A stretch of 64,000 nucleotides of DNA from Glossina fuscipes (taxonomy: Eukaryota; Arthropoda; Insecta; Diptera; Glossinidae). Shown piece after piece: positions 59,897-64,000 of the stretch (its first letter is position 1; each line of letters begins with the position of its first letter). The stretch is from assembly GCF_014805625.2 (NCBI RefSeq), contig NW_023998414.1, forward strand, positions 37,805,316 to 37,869,315. The letters run 5' to 3'. The notes below the pieces were generated by a model. It saw only the letters and a list, made by a program, of their open reading frames with translations. It had not been told where the DNA came from and searched no databases. The position numbers and the translations under genes are program-made.

Positions 59897-62329
59897 ATCT
59901 CACCCGCGCGCAAACCTTATCGTTTCCTGTTTATTATTGGGTAGAAATCGTATCCGCACTAACTTGGTTTACCCGTTGTGTTTCTAGGTTCTTTACAAGC
60001 TTTGCGTGTTACATTTATTCCAATACGCCAGAAGAGAAGTTGGCTACCATGTTAAGTTTTCAAAGGTAAGGCATGAACAACTATGCAACAGCAGCGAATG
60101 GAATTGTAAAGGAGATTTTCTGCATTGGGATTTCCGTGCTGAGATTTTTTCTCTTTTTTGAATTTTTGTTTTTTGCTTTTGCTTTCGCTTTTTTTTTTTT
60201 TTTTTTTTTTTGTTCCGCATGCAATAAACATCGCCATAACCAAAGGAATCCAATGTTATTGCATTGCGTTTCAAGTTAAGCTCTACACAGCTTTACGGCA
60301 ACTACTTGCAAATGTTGTTTCTCGTTCTTTTTTTTTTGTTTTTTTTTTGTTTTTTTTTTTTTGCATTTCTCTCTTCTTGCTCTTCTTCTTTCTCTCATTT
60401 CTCAGTCATATTCTTCTTTCGTTTTTTATTTTTTTATTTATTTTTTTTTGTTTTTCTCCGTTCCCTAAAGCCAGTACATTTCATATGCTCTAGTACACAT
60501 CCGTTGTATTTTATACCGGCATCATTGCTATGTATGCCTATTGTTTGTGTGTTAAACAACTGGTAAGTTTTCCTCTTCTTCTATTTTTCATTGTGAATCT
60601 TTTCATCATCTGACGCGGGGCTTATGTTTCCAGTTCTTTGCTTCTTCTTTTTTTTTTTTACCTTCCTTTACGTTTCATGTTTTTGCTTATGTTTGTGTTG
60701 AGCTGCTTTTAATTTGCAACGTATTTGTAACTGTCAATTGTTGAATGCCACCCATTCTCGTTAGCTTCGCTTTCTTTTCGTTTTTTTTTTTTTTTTTTCT
60801 CTTTCTGTTTTTCTGTTTTTTTCTTTGTTATTCTCAGCTTAAACCCCGCTTTTATTGCATTGCAACAACGATTTGCATACACTTTTAACATCAAGTACCT
60901 TGGGGAAAAATCTATTTACGTTATATATGCAGATACGTATATACATACGTACATATACTCGCTTATTGTACTTTTACGTTTCAGGCTTACGAGATTCAAA
61001 GAGCTGAGGAAGTCTGACGTTTTCTCTCGCTTAAAATTGTGTTTCTTTTTTATTTATTTATTTATTTTTTTTTCTTTTTATTCTTCAAATAAAAATCTTA
61101 ACCATTAAATACCGGAAGACATCGTGTCTACCACAGTATCTATGTCTGGTGCTAAAGTAATACAAACAATAATTTATGTTAATTTTTTTGTTTTGTTTTT
61201 CTTTTCTTTTCTTCTTTTTTTTTTTTTTTTCATCATTACGCTTCATATTCATCCTGAGCAGATCAGTTTAGAGGGAAATAGATACGATTTTTATTTTTTT
61301 ATTTTTTTTTTTTTTTTTTTGTTTAGCATTTTATGTTAAAAATAAATTCGTTTTTCAAATCTTCTGCTTAAATAAGGTTAAGTGGCATTGTGGCCTTTTA
61401 TGCTAAGCGCCAGGGCTTAAGATAAACGATTTCAACAAGTTTGTAAGACAATGCACGGATTCGTTCCCAATACGCTGAATACAATGAATTACACAATGCC
61501 TTGTTTGTCAGTTTATTATTCATTGTAAGTAAATAAGCATTTCTCAACATAAAACGCAACACTTGCTCTCGATAAAAAGGATAATCCTGGCTCAGATTTC
61601 TTTAGCTGACAGTCAGTTGGTTAGTCTTCTATGCACGAATATCGGTGGTTCGGTAGCTCATATGAACAGGTTGTCTGGTCAAACCAAACCAAATTGGCGG
61701 CACTTTGTCTTCTTTATTGAAATCATTTCTTCTTCCTTCTCTACCTTCTCGCAGTAATGCGTCTTTTATTTAATAAAAGTAAATAAAAAAACATTTCATA
61801 TTCGAAGTAAAACAGATCCTGAACGGATTTTAATATAGAGAAACGGCCACTCATATCCATCCTAATACTAACTTTTATTATGCATTGCATACAAGTGATG
61901 CTTCTCATAATATGGAAAGTGTATTGTTATGCTGCTAAACAATACTCTAGAAGCGTCAGTTTTAACCGAAATGCGGCATCATAAGGAATCCTACTTTTGC
62001 GGGATTATCAAATATTCTTTCACTAGTAGTAGGCGTGTAACTAGTAATAGATGTATAAGAATATCTTAAAAATATTATTTAATTGTATTAACTAAAAGAA
62101 AATAACAACACTTGTAGATTTGTAAATCATTGTTTCGTAGGCGAACAGAAAACTTTTTAGTAACCAATTGATGCCGATATCCAAATAAGTCAGTCAGCGT
62201 CAGCATTAGTCAGTAATTCCTCGGCCTACTAAAAAAAAAAAAAAAAAAACCAACAACTTTTGTGAAAAAATGTAACCGCATTTATCAGCGAGTGGTACGT
62301 TCCTCTGACATTTCCAAGCCTTCTTATCC

Positions 62330-62580
62330 CATGCACTGACTATGGTGCAAGGGTATATTAAGCTTGGATGACCCTGAACGACCCAACTACTGTTTTGAAT
62401 CAAACTAAACTTGTTCGTCCGTCTGTCCATCTTACTGGCCACAATTTTCGAAATGTATTGATGAAATTTACTACATGCAAAGAGGAATGCCATTGAATAC
62501 GGACCAGATCGGACTACATCTTTTCTTTTTAATATCAACTAGTGACGAAAAGCAGACCATTTAAACAAGCTCTTGCTTTA
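62330..62580 (-). repeat. Dispersed repeat family 2, copy
   Basis: 'gactatggtgcaagggtatattaagcttgg', 'gttcgtccgtctgtccatctt', 'ggccacaattttcgaaatgtattgatgaaatttactac', 'atgccattgaatacggaccagatcggac' match the 44.4-kb copy with a deletion around the 'ctgacgtgtt' block. A polypyrimidine tract follows at 62581. Confidence 0.75.
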
Positions 62581-62581
62581 T

Positions 62582-62614
<33 letters not shown>

Positions 62615-62653
62615 TTCTCTTTCTTTCTCTCTTTCTCTCTCTCTCTTTCTCTA
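62581..62653. repeat. (CT)n/(CTTT)n microsatellite
   Basis: Seventy-three bases of C and T with CTTT interruptions. It is the third block of this type beside or near a family 2 copy. Confidence 0.95.
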
Positions 62654-63104
62654 TTCTGTCTATTTAAATTTAAAAGACCCGTCCGCAGATGAGTAAGTGA
62701 GTAAGAAAGTGAGTATATACGCCTGCGACCGAATCTCGCATATCACATCCGTCATTATTTGCCGCCCAACACATAAACGCACATGGTTTAATCAATTCAG
62801 AATATCGCGCTGCGCAAGAATACGTATATTTTAAAAAGTCTCTGAAGCGTGTTTTCGTGCGAACATTATGACAAAATGAGTCTACCCTCCCATCCTTCAG
62901 TGGTGGCTATAAAAAGGACATTAAAAATACCAGCAACATTTCTGATATTTCGTGTCTTATAATATATTCATTGAAGTGATTGAAGCATCTGCCAGCTCAT
63001 TGCTGCAATTGGAATTGCCAAAACCATGACGAGTCCGCTGATAACAAATGCCAGGAGTGTTCATTAATTTGCACCAAACAGCGCACGTGTACCTTTTTGT
63101 TAAT

Positions 63105-63395
63105 TTTTATACCGTAGTTTATGCGGTTGTATTCAACACCCAGAAGGACATGAGATGAATCCACCTTTTGTTACACCGTTCGATTAAGAAATTGACTCTG
63201 AGTCCAAATTTGTTTATCCATCTGTTCATTTTTAGCACACTGACGCGTTTTGGGCCTAGATCAACGACATACGCTATTGAAAAACGGTCTGAACGATTTT
63301 TTCGACCATATCCCATATAACGCCTCATTGTGGAAAGGCCTTAAGTGAATATCTGTAGAATGGCGTAGAGTATTTATGTAGGTGCTTTCACTTGC
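63105..63395 (-). repeat. Dispersed repeat family 2, copy
   Basis: 'gttgtattcaacacccagaaggacatgagatgaatcc', 'ccatctgttcatttttagc', 'acactgacgcgttttgggcctagatcaacgacatacgctattgaaaaacgg', 'tcccatataacgcctcattgtggaaaggccttaagtgaatatctgtagaatggcgtagagta'. The order is the same as at 16.0 kb. Confidence 0.75.
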
Positions 63396-64000
63396 TTTCC
63401 CATCAAAATGAACAAATTTAAACCTTAAAGACTGAAAATAGTTTTTTTTAAGCAATTCAAAGTTTTATTAAAAATTTATTGTAAAATATTTTTGAATAAA
63501 TATTTTTTAAAATATGATTTCTTTACACATTGCTTTACACACACACACACACACACACACATTGCTATACAAAAAATTTCTATGTTTCTATAGAATTTTT
63601 TTACACACATGCACAGATTTTGTAATAAATTTTCTGTAATTTAATTTTAAATATTTCTCCCTTAACTAACTAACATTCAAACTGTGCAGCGCACGCTCTT
63701 TTCAAAGTGATTTGTAATCGACAAAAATCAAGTCAGATGAAATTCCATCAGAAATTCCCTATTGTATGCATATTCATACATATATATATATATATATATA
63801 TATAAATATATACATATATATACAAATATACGTGTACGTGTAAATATGTGCAATAAAAAAAGATTTAAAAAAAATGTACATTTGTATGTCTAAAACCCCG
63901 TAGAAAACAAAAAAAAAAAAGAAGACCTATCAACTAACGGTATTTTGTATATCAAATGAAACACTCATGGAATTTTAGAGGACTCGACCGACACAGGACA
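63396..64000. other. AT-rich end of window, microsatellites
   Basis: (AC)n lies at about 63537-63560 and (AT)n with 'atac' variants at 63779-63825. No gene is visible. Confidence 0.6.

Larger units (their letters stand above)
58721..62329. other. Homopolymer-rich island without genes
   Basis: 59.0-61.4 kb is dense in T and A tracts: A-biased at 59160-59520, then strongly T-biased on the plus strand at 60140-60470, 60640-60660, 60780-60800, 61060-61080 and 61215-61320. It also holds the AC run, decamer repeat and GATGGT array listed separately. The open frames are Phe- or Lys-rich low complexity. 61.4-62.3 kb is ordinary AT-rich DNA with an A tract at 62231-62249. Confidence 0.55.

Overview
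This window looks like nuclear DNA of an insect, most likely a higher (brachyceran, possibly calyptrate) fly. It is AT-rich, crowded with A/T homopolymers and di- to hexanucleotide microsatellites, and has no operons, ribosome binding sites or long open frames; the longest ATG-to-stop frame is under 160 codons. Two dispersed repeat families of a type common in fly genomes recur throughout. They share the motif 'attcgg..ccgaat' followed by 'ttatacccat', a 'gacggacagacggacatg' block and an end near 'gtgtagggtata'. The genus cannot be fixed from this; a tsetse/house-fly-like genome is a guess.

I find no host protein-coding gene that I can defend. The recognisable protein-like stretches are broken relics of transposons, found by reading across frames and stops. 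Mariner-type transposase pieces lie at about 3.64-4.02 kb (+), 30.43-30.84 kb (-), 48.25-48.54 kb (+) and 54.60-55.12 kb (-). Tc1-type or DD37-like pieces lie at 38.64-38.83 kb (-), 40.53-41.23 kb (+) and 45.20-45.54 kb (+). Non-LTR reverse transcriptase pieces lie at 12.10-12.40 kb (-) and 53.64-54.59 kb (+). A Gypsy-like integrase piece lies at 8.53-8.86 kb (-), and a possible PIF/Harbinger piece at 58.09-58.28 kb (+). A small tRNA-derived SINE at 23.16-23.32 kb is flanked by an exact 13-bp target site duplication.

Two uncharacterised dispersed families make up much of the rest. Family 1 is usually present as head-to-tail units of about 370-400 bp (15.4-16.0, 18.3-18.7, 26.4-27.1, 35.4-36.2, 37.1-38.4 and 56.8-57.6 kb) and starts with an imperfect palindrome. 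Family 2 is present in about a dozen copies in both orientations. In two places it is joined to a tandem array with a period near 157 bp (31.1-31.8 and 50.6-51.0 kb).

At the largest scale the window alternates between relic-rich blocks and blocks with few recognisable transposons but many homopolymers and microsatellites (for example 0-3, 4.6-7.1, 9.9-11.4, 20-22, 28.3-29.6, 32.2-33.7, 42.9-44.3, 51.5-52.9, 55.2-56.3 and 59-61.4 kb). Such islands could be constrained non-coding DNA of a long intron or intergenic region. That is inference and needs comparison with related flies. The only exon-like stretch outside a recognised repeat is a weak candidate at 25.65-26.26 kb.
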